64,000 nucleotides of DNA from Phycisphaerales bacterium (GCA_020639075.1 JACKHI010000001.1:5146001-5210000); one strand, 5' to 3'. Numbered from the stretch's first letter, positions 44,886 to 54,240 are shown. Numbers and translations are program-made. The notes: generated by a model from the sequence alone, not told the origin.

Positions 44886-45650
44886 TTGACTGACACACTC
44901 GTCTATCTCGCTTATGCCGTCACGGCCCTGGGCGCCGCCGGCATCTACGTCGGCATGCCGCGCGAGGCGAAGGCCGATCGTCGCGGTCTATTCGTGATCT
45001 TCGTCGCGGCGGCGGCCGGGATGTTCTGCCTGGTGATGCACCGGATATTGGGCGATGTGGCGAATCACGTCGCGTTCGTCATCCTGTCGCTGTTCGCGCT
45101 CGGCGGTGCCGGGCGGATGATCACGCATCCCAAGCCGGTCTATTCGGCCGTCTATTTCATCATTGTCATTCTCAGCACGTCCGCGATGTTGATCCTCGCC
45201 GGGGCGGAGTTCCTCGGCCTGGTGCTCGTCGCCGTGTATGCCGGCGCGATTCTCGTGACGTATGCATTCGTGATCATGCTATCGCAGCAATCGACGATGC
45301 ACAGCGAGCGTTTCCGCAACGCCCTCGACTACGATCGCGCAACGCGCGAGCCTGCATGGACGGTGATCGCCGGCTTCGTGTTGTCGGCGACGATTGCCGG
45401 CATGATCGTGCAGCGCGGCTGGCCTTCCTATGATGCCGTCCGCGCCGCGGCGATGAGCGAACACAATACGCTGCGGCTGGGCGAACTGCTGATGACGGAT
45501 ATGGCCGTCAGTGTCGAGCTTGCCGCCATCCTGCTGTTGGTGGCGATGGTGGGTGCGATTGCGATCGCGCGGAAGCGCATCCCCCACGACGACACGTTCG
45601 AGAAGCGCCGACCGTTGGGCGAGTCGGGTCGAACGGCGGCGCCGTATTGA
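44886..45650 (+). CDS. nuoJ: NADH-quinone oxidoreductase subunit J
   Basis: 254 residues with five predicted membrane segments. The family core is visible: VYSAVYFIIVILSTSAMLIL, then AEFLGLVLVAVYAGAILVTY, which includes the conserved VQ/VYAGAI helix with a pi-bulge in known structures. The start is a TTG at 44886; the N-terminus has an additional segment before the canonical core. Gap of 66 bases after nuoI. The stop overlaps the beginning of the nuoK frame. Confidence 0.9.
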   Translation: MTDTLVYLAYAVTALGAAGIYVGMPREAKADRRGLFVIFVAAAAGMFCLVMHRILGDVANHVAFVILSLFALGGAGRMITHPKPVYSAVYFIIVILSTSAMLILAGAEFLGLVLVAVYAGAILVTYAFVIMLSQQSTMHSERFRNALDYDRATREPAWTVIAGFVLSATIAGMIVQRGWPSYDAVRAAAMSEHNTLRLGELLMTDMAVSVELAAILLLVAMVGAIAIARKRIPHDDTFEKRRPLGESGRTAAPY

Positions 45651-45652
45651 CG

Positions 45653-46012
45653 ATGGATTCTGCCGCGGGGCTGACGTTCCGCGGATGGAGAGACAGGGTA
45701 CTCGTGAATCTTGCGACACCTCAGGCACTGATGCTCGTCGGCGCGTTGATCTTCGGTCTCGGCGTCATCGGATTCCTCGCGCGCCGCAACATGATCGTGA
45801 TGTTCCTATCGACGGAGATCATGTTTCAGGGCGTGCTGGTGAATCTCGTTGCGATGGGGCTTTTGCACGGAAATATCCAGGGGCAGGCGATGGGGCTTTT
45901 CGTGCTCGTCATCGCCGCCGTGGAAGCCGGGCTAGGTCTGGCGATCGTCGTCATGATGTATCGCCGACGCGGCACGCTGGACGCTGAGAGCTGGCGAACG
46001 ATGCGCGGCTGA
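45653..46012 (+). CDS. nuoK: NADH-quinone oxidoreductase subunit K
   Basis: 119 residues from the ATG at 45653. A GTG at 45704 would give 102 residues (VNLATPQALMLVGALIFGLG), close to the standard NuoK length of about 100, and is a serious alternative. Three membrane segments are present, with the conserved membrane Glu residues in FLSTEIMFQGVLVNLVA and LFVLVIAAVEAGLGLAI that take part in proton transfer. It lies directly after nuoJ. Confidence 0.92.
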   Translation: MDSAAGLTFRGWRDRVLVNLATPQALMLVGALIFGLGVIGFLARRNMIVMFLSTEIMFQGVLVNLVAMGLLHGNIQGQAMGLFVLVIAAVEAGLGLAIVVMMYRRRGTLDAESWRTMRG

Positions 46013-46072
46013 TGCAGCGGCAAAGTTCGGAGAACGACTGATTGGAATAACGGCGACTTTCGACGCACAACG

Positions 46073-48220
46073 ATGGAAAACCTCAAGACGCTCGCCATCC
46101 TGATCCCGATCCTCCCGCTCTTGGGCATGCTGCTTGTCGGCGCCGTCGGACTACGTTTCCTGAAGGACAAGTCGCACTGGCTCGTCATCACGGGCGTCGG
46201 CGGTTCGCTCGTGCTGGCATGTCTGATACTCGGCGACGTCGTTTCGCGAGTCTCCCGCGATGAGGCGGCATCGCACGTAGCCAACGCGGAGTCGGCCGTC
46301 GGGTCCGCCGCATTGTCGAAGTCGATTCCGATTTACGACTGGTTTGTCGTCGAGGCCGATCCCGCCCACGGCGCGATGCAGTCGGCGGGCTGGCTGCAGA
46401 TGACGTTCCGCGTCGATCAGCTCACATGCGTCATGCTGATGACCGTCCTTGCGGTCAGTTTCATGGTCGTGCTCTATTCGAAGGGGTACATGCGCGATCA
46501 TCACGGTCATGCCGAGCGGGGGTACGAGCGATTCTTCGCGTTTCTCGGCCTGTTCGTGTTTTCGATGTGCATGCTCGTGCTCGCGGGTAACTTTCTCGTG
46601 CTCTATCTGGGCTGGGAACTCGTCGGTCTGTCCAGTTACCTGTTGATCGGTCACTACTACCAGAAGCCGGAGGCGGCGCTGGCGGCGCGGAAGGCGTTTA
46701 TCGTCAATCGCATCGGCGACTTCGGGTTCGCACTCGGCATCTGGCTGATCTACCTGACGTTCAGGACGCTGGACCACCAGACTGTGTTCGATCTCGTCGC
46801 GGGCGTCTTCAACTACGATGCGGGGCACAACCATCAGGCGTTTGAATCGCTGGTTCACACGACGTTGGGTGCGCAAGCGAGCGTGATGGACTTCAAGGTG
46901 CTCGTCGAGAGCCGCATCACGTGGATCGCATTGCTGCTGTTCTGCGGCGCGATGGGCAAGAGCGCCCAGTTCCCGCTGCACGTCTGGTTGCCGGACGCCA
47001 TGGAAGGCCCGACGCCCGTCAGCGCCCTGATTCACGCAGCGACGATGGTCACGGCGGGCGTCTATCTCGTCGCGCGATGCTCCGTCATCTTCGCCAGTTC
47101 GGAAATCGCCATGTGGTTTGTCGCGGCGATCGGCGCCGCCACGGCGTTTTTCGCGGCGACGATCGCGATGACGCAGTTCGACATGAAGCGCATCCTCGCG
47201 TATTCGACGCTCAGCCAGCTCGGCTACATGTTCATGGGCCTTGGCGTTGGCGCGTTTGATTCATCCGTCTTCCATCTGTACACGCATGCCTTCTTCAAGG
47301 CGTGCCTGTTTCTCGGCGCGGGCAGCGTGATGCATGCGATGGGTGGCGTGATCGATATCCGTCGATTCAGCGGCCTGCGCAAGCAGATGCCTGTGACGCA
47401 TTTGACGTTCCTGATCGCGTCGCTCGCACTCGCGGGCTTCCCGCTGCTTTCGGCATTCTGGAGCAAAGACGAGATCATTCATGCGGCCTTCCAGAGCAAT
47501 GTGCCGATGTTCGGCTGGATTGGTCTCGTGACGGCGCTTCTCACGGCGTTCTATACGTTCCGAATGGTCGCGATGGCCTTCTGGGGACCATTGCGACTGC
47601 CGCAGGGCGTCGAGCATGCACACGAGGGCGGCATCTGGATGAACGGACCGCTCGTGTTCCTGTCGATCGGCGCCGTCCTCGCCGGATACGTCGGCGTACA
47701 TTTCGTGAGCGGCGGCGGCTTCCTCGGCGTTTTCCAGCCCGACGGCGTATTTCATGAATTCCTGGCGCCCGTTATTGCGTCGGCGAAGGGGATTCTCGCG
47801 GGGCATGGTGCGGAACATGCTGGAGCCGCACATGCCGGCGGTCACGGGTTGATGTATGCGTCGTCCGGGATCGCGATTCTGGGCATTCTGTCCGCGAGTT
47901 ACCTCTATCTGAAGCGACCGACGATTCCATGGGCCATCGCCGCGGCGTCGGGATCGCTCTATCGGCTTGTCTATAACAAGTACTACGTTGACGAGATCTA
48001 CGACGCCGTTTTCGTGCAGCCGCTACGCCGCATGGGTCGGCTCTGCTTCGCGATCGACCGGAATTTCATCAATGCGATTCTTTACGTGCTGGGGAACATT
48101 CCCCGGGCGATCGGATTCGGAGTGCGATCCGGGCAGCAGGGTGCAATGCAGGGTTATGCCCTCGGCATGGTCATCGGTCTGGTTGCGCTGATTTGGATCG
48201 TCTTGAACGGCATCGGTTGA
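46073..48220 (+). CDS. nuoL: NADH-quinone oxidoreductase subunit L
   Basis: 715 residues, a proton-pumping antiporter-like subunit with about 16 membrane segments. Key motifs: LVLYLGWELVGLSSYLLIGH with the conserved Glu, GAMGKSAQFPLHVWLPDAME with the conserved Lys and the broken helix, and VSALIHAATMVTAGVYLVAR. The C-terminal part has the lateral amphipathic helix region and a final membrane helix (GYALGMVIGLVALIWIVLNG). Somewhat longer than E. coli NuoL (613), partly from an insert near residue 250 (GHNHQAFESLVHTTLGAQAS) and a His/Ala-rich loop near 580. Confidence 0.96.
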   Translation: MENLKTLAILIPILPLLGMLLVGAVGLRFLKDKSHWLVITGVGGSLVLACLILGDVVSRVSRDEAASHVANAESAVGSAALSKSIPIYDWFVVEADPAHGAMQSAGWLQMTFRVDQLTCVMLMTVLAVSFMVVLYSKGYMRDHHGHAERGYERFFAFLGLFVFSMCMLVLAGNFLVLYLGWELVGLSSYLLIGHYYQKPEAALAARKAFIVNRIGDFGFALGIWLIYLTFRTLDHQTVFDLVAGVFNYDAGHNHQAFESLVHTTLGAQASVMDFKVLVESRITWIALLLFCGAMGKSAQFPLHVWLPDAMEGPTPVSALIHAATMVTAGVYLVARCSVIFASSEIAMWFVAAIGAATAFFAATIAMTQFDMKRILAYSTLSQLGYMFMGLGVGAFDSSVFHLYTHAFFKACLFLGAGSVMHAMGGVIDIRRFSGLRKQMPVTHLTFLIASLALAGFPLLSAFWSKDEIIHAAFQSNVPMFGWIGLVTALLTAFYTFRMVAMAFWGPLRLPQGVEHAHEGGIWMNGPLVFLSIGAVLAGYVGVHFVSGGGFLGVFQPDGVFHEFLAPVIASAKGILAGHGAEHAGAAHAGGHGLMYASSGIAILGILSASYLYLKRPTIPWAIAAASGSLYRLVYNKYYVDEIYDAVFVQPLRRMGRLCFAIDRNFINAILYVLGNIPRAIGFGVRSGQQGAMQGYALGMVIGLVALIWIVLNGIG

Positions 48221-48272
48221 CGAACGTCGGGAACATCGCCGCTCGAAGGGGCGGGAGAAACACAGAAGTCGA

Positions 48273-50057
48273 ATGAGCTCAATGCCGCTGTTATCCATCT
48301 TGCTTGCCACGCCTGTCTTCGGCGCGATCGTCATATTCGCGACGAACTGGGATCCCGCGACGATTCGACGTTTCGCGCTCGGCATGTCCGTCGTGACGCT
48401 CGCCGTCGCCGTTTGCGCGCTGGCGGTCTTCATGCAGCACACGGGCGATCTTTCCTCCGGCGGACAATTGCTGACGGAGAGCCACAGCTGGGTTTCGAGC
48501 GACGGCGCGGCAATCCCGCTGCGGCTCGGTTACAAGCTCGGTCTCGACGGCATCAGCATGCCGTTGATGCTGATGACGTTGTTGCTGACGCCGCTGGCGA
48601 TCTGGGCGAGCTTTACGTCGATCCAATCGCGGCATCGCGAATACTATGCCTTGATGCTGCTGTTGTTCGGGGCGATGCTCGGCGTATTCTGTGCGCGCGA
48701 TCTTCTGCTCTTCTACGTTTGTTTCGAGTTCACGCTGATTCCGCTGTATTTCCTGATCGGCATCTGGGGCGGCAGCGAGCGGCAGAAGGCCGCGAACATG
48801 TTCTTTCTCTACACGCTGGCCGGCAGCATGCTGACATTTGCAGGCGTGTTGTATCTCGGCTGGAAGGCATCGTCGGTCGTGCATGACGGCGCCCGCGCGT
48901 TCACTTTCGATTTCGACATCATCTATATGCTCCATGCACAAGGGGGCCTCTCGGCGACGGAGCAGTGGTGGCTATTTGTCGCCTTCTTCGCGGGCTTCGC
49001 GATCAAAGTGCCCCTCTTTCCGTTTCATACGTGGTTGCCGCTGGCGCACGTTGAAGCGCCGACGGCCGGCTCCGTTATCCTGGCGGCTGTCCTGCTGAAG
49101 CTGGGAACCTATGGTTTCCTTCGCGTCAGCATGCCGGTCTTTCCAAACGCCGCGATCGAGCTTGGCCCCGTGATGGGCGTGCTCGCCGTCGTCGGCGTCG
49201 TCTACGGCGCGTTGGCGGCGTGGGTGCAGACGGACGTGAAGCGCCTCGTCGCCTATTCATCCGTGTCGCACTTGGGTTTCTGCCTTCTGGGCATGTTCTG
49301 CATGAAGATGGCAGGGCTTACGGGGTCCGTGCTCTACATGGTCAATCACGGCCTGAGCACGGGAGCACTATTCCTCATCGTCGGCATGATTTACGAGCGC
49401 TATCACACGCGCGAGATGGATCAAATCGGCGGACTTGCCCGCAAGATGCCGATCATGGCCTTTTTCCTCGTTTTCTTCACGATGTCGAGCATCGGTCTGC
49501 CAGGTCTGAACGGATTCGTCAGCGAATTCCTCGTGCTGATCGGGACGTTCATCTCCGGTCGCACGGACAGCGGCATGGCCGGACCGCTTGGCGTCGGTTA
49601 TGCGATTCCCGCGGCAACGGGCATCCTGCTCGGTGCGATCTACATGCTCTACATGGTCAGACGCGTGTTGTTCGGCCCCGTCAAGGAACCCGGCCACGGT
49701 TACGACAGTTCGGGCGGCCTGACTCAGGACCTGACTCGGCGCGAGGTTTCGATTCTTGCACCGATCGCGCTGGCGTGCATTTTCCTCGGCGTCTATCCGA
49801 AGCCTGTGATCGACTGGATGGAGCCTTCGCTGTCTCCCGTGCTCGAACGCGTCGCCAACGTGCATATGGAGGACTGGCATCGGGCGACGGCGGGCGTCGA
49901 ATCCGATGATGCCGCCTATTCGGCGCTTGCCGTTACGCTGGCGGACTCGGCCGATCGGTCGACGCTCGATATTGTCCGGCGAGATGGCGAAGCGGCGCCG
50001 CTGGCCGCGCCGATTGCGATTCATATGAAACCCGATGACTCGGAGGCGCTGAGATAA
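48273..50057 (+). CDS. nuoM: NADH-quinone oxidoreductase subunit M
   Basis: 594 residues, the second antiporter-like subunit. Motifs: LLLFYVCFEFTLIPLYFLIG with the conserved Glu, FAGFAIKVPLFPFHTWLPLA with Lys, and HVEAPTAGSVILAAVLLKLG. The C-terminus carries a soluble tail of about 65 residues (after SLSPVLERVANVHMEDWHRA) that is longer than usual. The last base of its stop codon is the first base of the nuoN ATG (TAATG), so the two are translationally coupled. Confidence 0.96.
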   Translation: MSSMPLLSILLATPVFGAIVIFATNWDPATIRRFALGMSVVTLAVAVCALAVFMQHTGDLSSGGQLLTESHSWVSSDGAAIPLRLGYKLGLDGISMPLMLMTLLLTPLAIWASFTSIQSRHREYYALMLLLFGAMLGVFCARDLLLFYVCFEFTLIPLYFLIGIWGGSERQKAANMFFLYTLAGSMLTFAGVLYLGWKASSVVHDGARAFTFDFDIIYMLHAQGGLSATEQWWLFVAFFAGFAIKVPLFPFHTWLPLAHVEAPTAGSVILAAVLLKLGTYGFLRVSMPVFPNAAIELGPVMGVLAVVGVVYGALAAWVQTDVKRLVAYSSVSHLGFCLLGMFCMKMAGLTGSVLYMVNHGLSTGALFLIVGMIYERYHTREMDQIGGLARKMPIMAFFLVFFTMSSIGLPGLNGFVSEFLVLIGTFISGRTDSGMAGPLGVGYAIPAATGILLGAIYMLYMVRRVLFGPVKEPGHGYDSSGGLTQDLTRREVSILAPIALACIFLGVYPKPVIDWMEPSLSPVLERVANVHMEDWHRATAGVESDDAAYSALAVTLADSADRSTLDIVRRDGEAAPLAAPIAIHMKPDDSEALR

Positions 50058-51697
50058 TGTCAGCCATCGTCGAGCTGCTGCTCCCCGAAATCCTCCTTTG
50101 CGTCGGTGCCATTGGCGTCCTGTTCCTCGGGCTGTCGAAGGAATTCTCGAGCCGGGCCGTCGTCTGGTCGGTGCTCTTTCTCGCCGGCGCGATGTTTGCG
50201 ACGTACAAGCTGGCGATCGCCGCCAACGGTGATGAGGTGTTCGCCGTCGCGTCTTTACATACGGGGCCACTGACGCATTACGTGCGCATGATCGCGTTCG
50301 CGATCGGTATTCTCGTGGTGCTGGCGTGCAAGCATGTGCCGGAGGCCGAAGAACGCGGCGAGTTCTTCAGCCTGATTCTGTTCTCGTTCGTCGGTCTATC
50401 ACTGACGGCGATTGCGAATGATCTCGTGCTGCTGTTTCTCGCGCTGGAATTGGTCAGCGTACCGACTTACATCCTGATCGGTCTTTCGCGTCGCGATATT
50501 CGCGCGCAGGAGGCGGCCGGCAAGTACTTCTTCCTCGGCGCGTTCGCTGCAGCGCTCACGCTCTACGGATTCAGCTTCATTTACGGCGCGGCCGGGACGA
50601 TGACGATTTTCAGCGCGGGAACGGTGCCCTTCCAGCAGGGGGCGTACCATTCGATTGCGGAGTGGTTTGCGGCCGGCAATGTGTACGATCGCATGCACGA
50701 CCCGCTGTTGATCGTCGGGTTCATGTTGTCGCTGGGCGGTCTTGCGTTCAAGCTCGCCGCCGTACCGCTGCATTATTATGTGGCCGACGTTTACCAGGGC
50801 GCCGCGTCGCCGATCACGGGCATGCTCGGGTTCGTGCCGAAGTTCGCGGGCCTGATCGCCATCATGCACCTGCTGAGCATCGTCCAATGGCAGATCGCCG
50901 ATTCGTCGGTCTATTGGGGGATCTGGATCATTGCGGCCGCGACGATGACCATTGGCAATTCGCTGGCCTTCATGCAATACAACGTGAAGCGGATGCTCGC
51001 TTATTCGAGCGTCGCTCATTCCGGTTACCTCCTGATGGCGCTATTGGCAGGGCCGGGAGCGTCGGGCGCCGGTTCGCCCCTTCGGAACGGCGTTGCGGCG
51101 ATGCTGTTCTACATCGCGATTTACGGCGCGATGAACCTCGGTGCATTTCTCGTCCTCTCCTGGTTCCGAAAGCCGGGGACGGACGATTCCGATGAGTCGG
51201 CTGAAATGCTGGAAGACCTCGCCGGTGCGGCTCGTCGCCATCCCTGGGCGTCGCTCGCCCTGGCTGTCTGCATCCTCGGCCTGATGGGATTCCCGCTGAC
51301 GGGCGGATTCCTGGGTAAGCTCTACATTTTCAGCTCGGTTCTCAGTGCAACGGCGGATATGCAGGCGCATCAGACGTCTCTGATCGTTCTCGTCGTGATC
51401 GGCGCCATCAACGCCGCCGTCGGGGCCGCGTACTACCTGCGGATTATCGCGAGCTGCTACTGGCGGGAACCCTCCGGAAAGGTCACGACGTCGACCTGCA
51501 TGGGGCTTCGCGTCGCGTTGGCGGTCTGCGCCATCGTGGTTGTGCTCGGGTTCGCCTGGCCGGGGCAGCTTATTCGCCATTCAGTGACGGCGGCGAAAGA
51601 GGGGATCGACTATCCCCGTGTCATGCGATTCCATACCGCCGACAGTCACTCGTCGCATCCGGCCGAGTCCGTCGACCTCGCTCGCGGCAGGCGCTGA
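50057..51697 (+). CDS. nuoN: NADH-quinone oxidoreductase subunit N
   Basis: 546 residues, the third antiporter-like subunit and last gene of the operon. Motifs: LVLLFLALELVSVPTYILIG with the conserved Glu, LGGLAFKLAAVPLHYYVADV with Lys, and YQGAASPITGMLGFVPKFAG. A loop of about 30 acidic residues (RKPGTDDSDESAEMLEDLAG) precedes the last helices, as is common. No terminator is seen in the 120 bases before the GroES-like gene, so read-through is possible. Confidence 0.96.
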   Translation: MSAIVELLLPEILLCVGAIGVLFLGLSKEFSSRAVVWSVLFLAGAMFATYKLAIAANGDEVFAVASLHTGPLTHYVRMIAFAIGILVVLACKHVPEAEERGEFFSLILFSFVGLSLTAIANDLVLLFLALELVSVPTYILIGLSRRDIRAQEAAGKYFFLGAFAAALTLYGFSFIYGAAGTMTIFSAGTVPFQQGAYHSIAEWFAAGNVYDRMHDPLLIVGFMLSLGGLAFKLAAVPLHYYVADVYQGAASPITGMLGFVPKFAGLIAIMHLLSIVQWQIADSSVYWGIWIIAAATMTIGNSLAFMQYNVKRMLAYSSVAHSGYLLMALLAGPGASGAGSPLRNGVAAMLFYIAIYGAMNLGAFLVLSWFRKPGTDDSDESAEMLEDLAGAARRHPWASLALAVCILGLMGFPLTGGFLGKLYIFSSVLSATADMQAHQTSLIVLVVIGAINAAVGAAYYLRIIASCYWREPSGKVTTSTCMGLRVALAVCAIVVVLGFAWPGQLIRHSVTAAKEGIDYPRVMRFHTADSHSSHPAESVDLARGRR

Positions 51698-51820
51698 TAT
51701 CGTTGTCTCGGTGGCGCCCGACGTGGTAGCCGACCGACTCCATGGCTACAATGCGGAACGTAGTGGGTTGGCGATCGCATCGTGTAACATGCGGCGCGGC
51801 TATGCCGCAGGAATCGATCC

Positions 51821-52150
51821 ATGCCAGGTAATGAGCCCAAGACAAATCGCATGAAGCTGGAAACCGTCGAGCCGCTCGGACAGCGCGTCCTCATTCGAAA
51901 GGATGCTGACAAGAAGATCACCAAGGGCGGCATACAATTGCCCGACAATATTGAAATCCCCACGATTACGGGCCGCATCGTCGCGGTCTCCGCGCAGGTC
52001 GAAAACGACGACGACTTTCCCATCCGACAGTACGACAAAGTGCTGTTCAACCCCAAACACGCAATTCCGGTCGACTTCGAGGGCGACAATCAACTCTTCG
52101 TCGTGCCCGTCGAGGATGTCGTCGCCGTTTTCCGCGCATCAAGCAAGTAG
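51821..52150 (+). CDS. GroES-like (Cpn10 fold) protein
   Basis: 109 residues. The start has AGGAA eight bases upstream; an internal Met11 also fits. The Cpn10 fold is visible: VEPLGQRVLIRKDADKKITK, then GGIQLPDNIEIPTITGRIVA, then QYDKVLFNPKHAIPVDFEGD, ending VVPVEDVVAVFR. The GGIQLPDN element corresponds to the mobile loop that binds GroEL, although it is diverged. No groEL gene is adjacent, unlike the usual groES-groEL operon, so this may be a second paralogue. It sits 123 bases after nuoN. Confidence 0.85.
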   Translation: MPGNEPKTNRMKLETVEPLGQRVLIRKDADKKITKGGIQLPDNIEIPTITGRIVAVSAQVENDDDFPIRQYDKVLFNPKHAIPVDFEGDNQLFVVPVEDVVAVFRASSK

Positions 52151-52305
52151 TCCGACGATCTGCGTAGGGTAAGCTGCACTGCCAAATGTATGTCATGGCG
52201 ATGGCCTGACGGCCACACGCTTGTCATTGGCACTCGTGTCGGGATTTTCCGTTGCACCGACTCCTTCGATCGACGTTTAATGATGGTCGAAGGAGGAGTG
52301 CTGTC

Positions 52306-53262
52306 ATGCGTGGGAATGCCTCGATTCTCAAGTGTCTCGCAGTGATCGTTATTTCCGCTTCCAGTCTCGCAATGGCCGACACGATCGTCGGCACCACCAG
52401 CGGCAAGGTCTACCACAATCATCCTGATGAGTGCGGATCCGCCAAGCGCATTCAGCCGGACAACATCACGCGCTTCGCATCGAAGGAAGAAGCCGAGCGC
52501 GCCGGCAGGCGACAATGTCGCTCGTGCGCCAAGCTGGATGCGAAGGCCGCCGAATCTCGACCGCGCGACGATGCGTCGCAGCAGGGAAGCCGGCGGGGCG
52601 AAGATTCATCGGCGCGGGGCGTCGCTCCTGTCGGTCCGGTTCGTACGGCATCGGATCGTTCTGTTGTGTCGCCATCGATCTCGCGCCTGCCGCAGCTCGC
52701 GCATGTGACGCGTGTGATTGACGGCGGTACGCTCGAACTCGACACCCATGACAAAGCCTGTCTGCTCGGCGTCATTGTGCCCATGCGAGGTCAGCCTGCG
52801 GCGCGAGACGCGCAACGATTCATCAAGGAGCAGACACGTGATCGGCTGATGAAGCTCTCCGCGCCCGAACCGCTCAATGATCCGATCGGCCGCGATGCAC
52901 TCGGGCGATGGCGCGTGTCGATCGCGCCGGAAGGCGGACGCGACTTGGCAGGGGAGTTGTTGTTTCATGGCTACGCATGGCTGGATCGGGATCGTCTGAC
53001 GGCGCGAACGGCGGAATACGCGAGGCTCGAAGAGACTGCGTGGAGTGCGCGCCGGGGAATCTGGCGACAGTTGGAGGGGGAGGCGGGACAACGCATCGTT
53101 GCGACGGGTCGCGGCGCAACGGCCTATCACGACGCAAAGTGCGAACACGTGCCGCATTTGACGGATCCGATGCAACTGACAATTAACGAGGCCCGGGCGC
53201 GTCGGCTCGTTCCGTGTTCGGAGTATCACGCGAAGGGCGACGAGAAGAGCGGTCAGGAGTAG
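52306..53262 (+). CDS. Exported SNase-fold protein with degenerate active site, flanked by Ada-like Cys modules
   Basis: 318 residues. AAGGAGG lies about nine bases before the ATG, which opens a signal peptide (CLAVIVISASSLAMAD). Residues about 31-77 form a small Cys module: YHNHPDEC (C43) with CRSC (C71, C74), like the metal-binding part of Ada proteins. Residues about 131-256 match staphylococcal-nuclease fold proteins (HVTRVIDGGTLEL, GRDLAGELLFHGYAWLDRDR, SARRGIWRQL). The acidic catalytic positions are not kept: the usual DGDT is DGGT and the usual VDTPE is VIVPM. Residues 273-309 repeat the Cys module (YHDAKCEHVP, PCSEYH), with the last Cys replaced. I infer a non-catalytic binding protein outside the cytoplasm. 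Confidence 0.75.
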   Translation: MRGNASILKCLAVIVISASSLAMADTIVGTTSGKVYHNHPDECGSAKRIQPDNITRFASKEEAERAGRRQCRSCAKLDAKAAESRPRDDASQQGSRRGEDSSARGVAPVGPVRTASDRSVVSPSISRLPQLAHVTRVIDGGTLELDTHDKACLLGVIVPMRGQPAARDAQRFIKEQTRDRLMKLSAPEPLNDPIGRDALGRWRVSIAPEGGRDLAGELLFHGYAWLDRDRLTARTAEYARLEETAWSARRGIWRQLEGEAGQRIVATGRGATAYHDAKCEHVPHLTDPMQLTINEARARRLVPCSEYHAKGDEKSGQE

Positions 53263-53300
53263 CGCGAGCGGATTCGGCAGACTCCGTCGGCGAACCCCCC

Positions 53301-53343
53301 AAAAAAATCGGCGGCGCGAATCGATGTCTCGATCCGCGCCGCC
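53301..53343 (-). terminator. Rho-independent terminator after cheY
   Basis: A nine-base-pair GC stem (GGCGGCGCG at 53310-53318 with CGCGCCGCC at 53335-53343). On the minus strand it is followed by GATTTTTTT. It lies 28 bases after the stop of the response regulator gene. Confidence 0.85.
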
Positions 53344-53370
53344 CGGGCGTGCTTCAATATTGAGTTGCGA

Positions 53371-53754
53371 CTAGGTCGTGGGCGCGGCGGCGCCGCACTT
53401 GGCCATCGTCTGCTGGATTTTCTCGCTCAGTGTTTCCGCCGTGAAGGGTTTCACGACGTAGTTATTCACACCGGCCTTCACTGCCTCGAGGACGCGCGAC
53501 TTTTCGGCTTCCGTCGTTACCATGATGATCGGCAGCGTCTTGTCGGTTTCGCGGACCTTCTTGATCAGCGTGATGCCGTCCATGTTCGGCATGTTCCAGT
53601 CCACGAGCATCAGGTCCGGCCGCTGATTGGCCAGGCAGGAGAGGGCTTCGAGACCGTCGGCCGCTTCCGTGACGTCCGTCAGGTTGAGCGTCTTGAGCGT
53701 GTTCTTTTGGATGTTGCGAATCGTTCGCGAGTCGTCAACGAGTAGAATCTTCAT
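53371..53754 (-). CDS. CheY-like single-domain response regulator
   Basis: 127 residues, receiver domain only. Phosphorylation site D52 (LVDWNMPNMDG), metal-binding acid pair D7 and D8, T80 and K102 are all present. The NMPNMDG and AVKAGVNNYVVKPF segments are typical of chemotaxis CheY. The gene begins three bases after the stop of the cheX-like gene, so the two form an operon ended by a strong terminator. No cheA or receptor gene is in the window. Confidence 0.95.
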   Translation of the reverse strand: MKILLVDDSRTIRNIQKNTLKTLNLTDVTEAADGLEALSCLANQRPDLMLVDWNMPNMDGITLIKKVRETDKTLPIIMVTTEAEKSRVLEAVKAGVNNYVVKPFTAETLSEKIQQTMAKCGAAAPTT

Positions 53755-53757
53755 GGT

Positions 53758-54240
53758 TTAGGCTCCCGCCGCTGCCGGCACCTTCGCCGTGATCAATGCG
53801 ACTTCAACGTTGAATTTTCCGAGTTTCGTTTCGCAGGGGATGACGAGAAACGGCGAGACCTTCGACTGAGAGACGCGATGTCCCTTTCCGATGATGACGC
53901 TCGGCAGCGAGATGCTGGCCTCGTATCCGTGGAAATCTTTCTTGGCGTTGCCGGCGACCATGTTGGCCAGTTCGCCGATGGCGTCCGTGAAGTCGGCCGA
54001 ATCGGGATTCATGTCAGCGCCTGCGAAGGCGGACGCGACGGCACAGGCGACGGGCATGTCGAAGCTGAGAATCACACTGCCCTGGACTTCGCCGGACAAT
54101 CCGATGATGCCGGATACCTCGGCCGTTACGAGTTCGGCCTGCTTGAGCAGGGGCTTCCCGACTTTCACTTCGACGCTCATCATCGTCTTGAAGACGTTGA
54201 GAATCGAACCGACAAATGCGTTGACGAATGTCACATCCAT
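53758..54240 (-). CDS. cheX: CheX-like chemotaxis phosphatase
   Basis: 160 residues. The start at 54240 (MDVTFVNAFVGSILNVFKTM) matches the family N-terminus and has GGGAT upstream. The signature GELANMVAGNAKKDF holds the catalytic pair E90 and N93 (ExxN) used by CheX/CheC phosphatases to dephosphorylate CheY-P. The fold pattern (helix, then SGEVQGSVILSFDMPVACAV) agrees. The product of the gene next to it, CheY-like, is the obvious substrate. Cytoplasmic. Confidence 0.88.
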   Translation of the reverse strand: MDVTFVNAFVGSILNVFKTMMSVEVKVGKPLLKQAELVTAEVSGIIGLSGEVQGSVILSFDMPVACAVASAFAGADMNPDSADFTDAIGELANMVAGNAKKDFHGYEASISLPSVIIGKGHRVSQSKVSPFLVIPCETKLGKFNVEVALITAKVPAAAGA

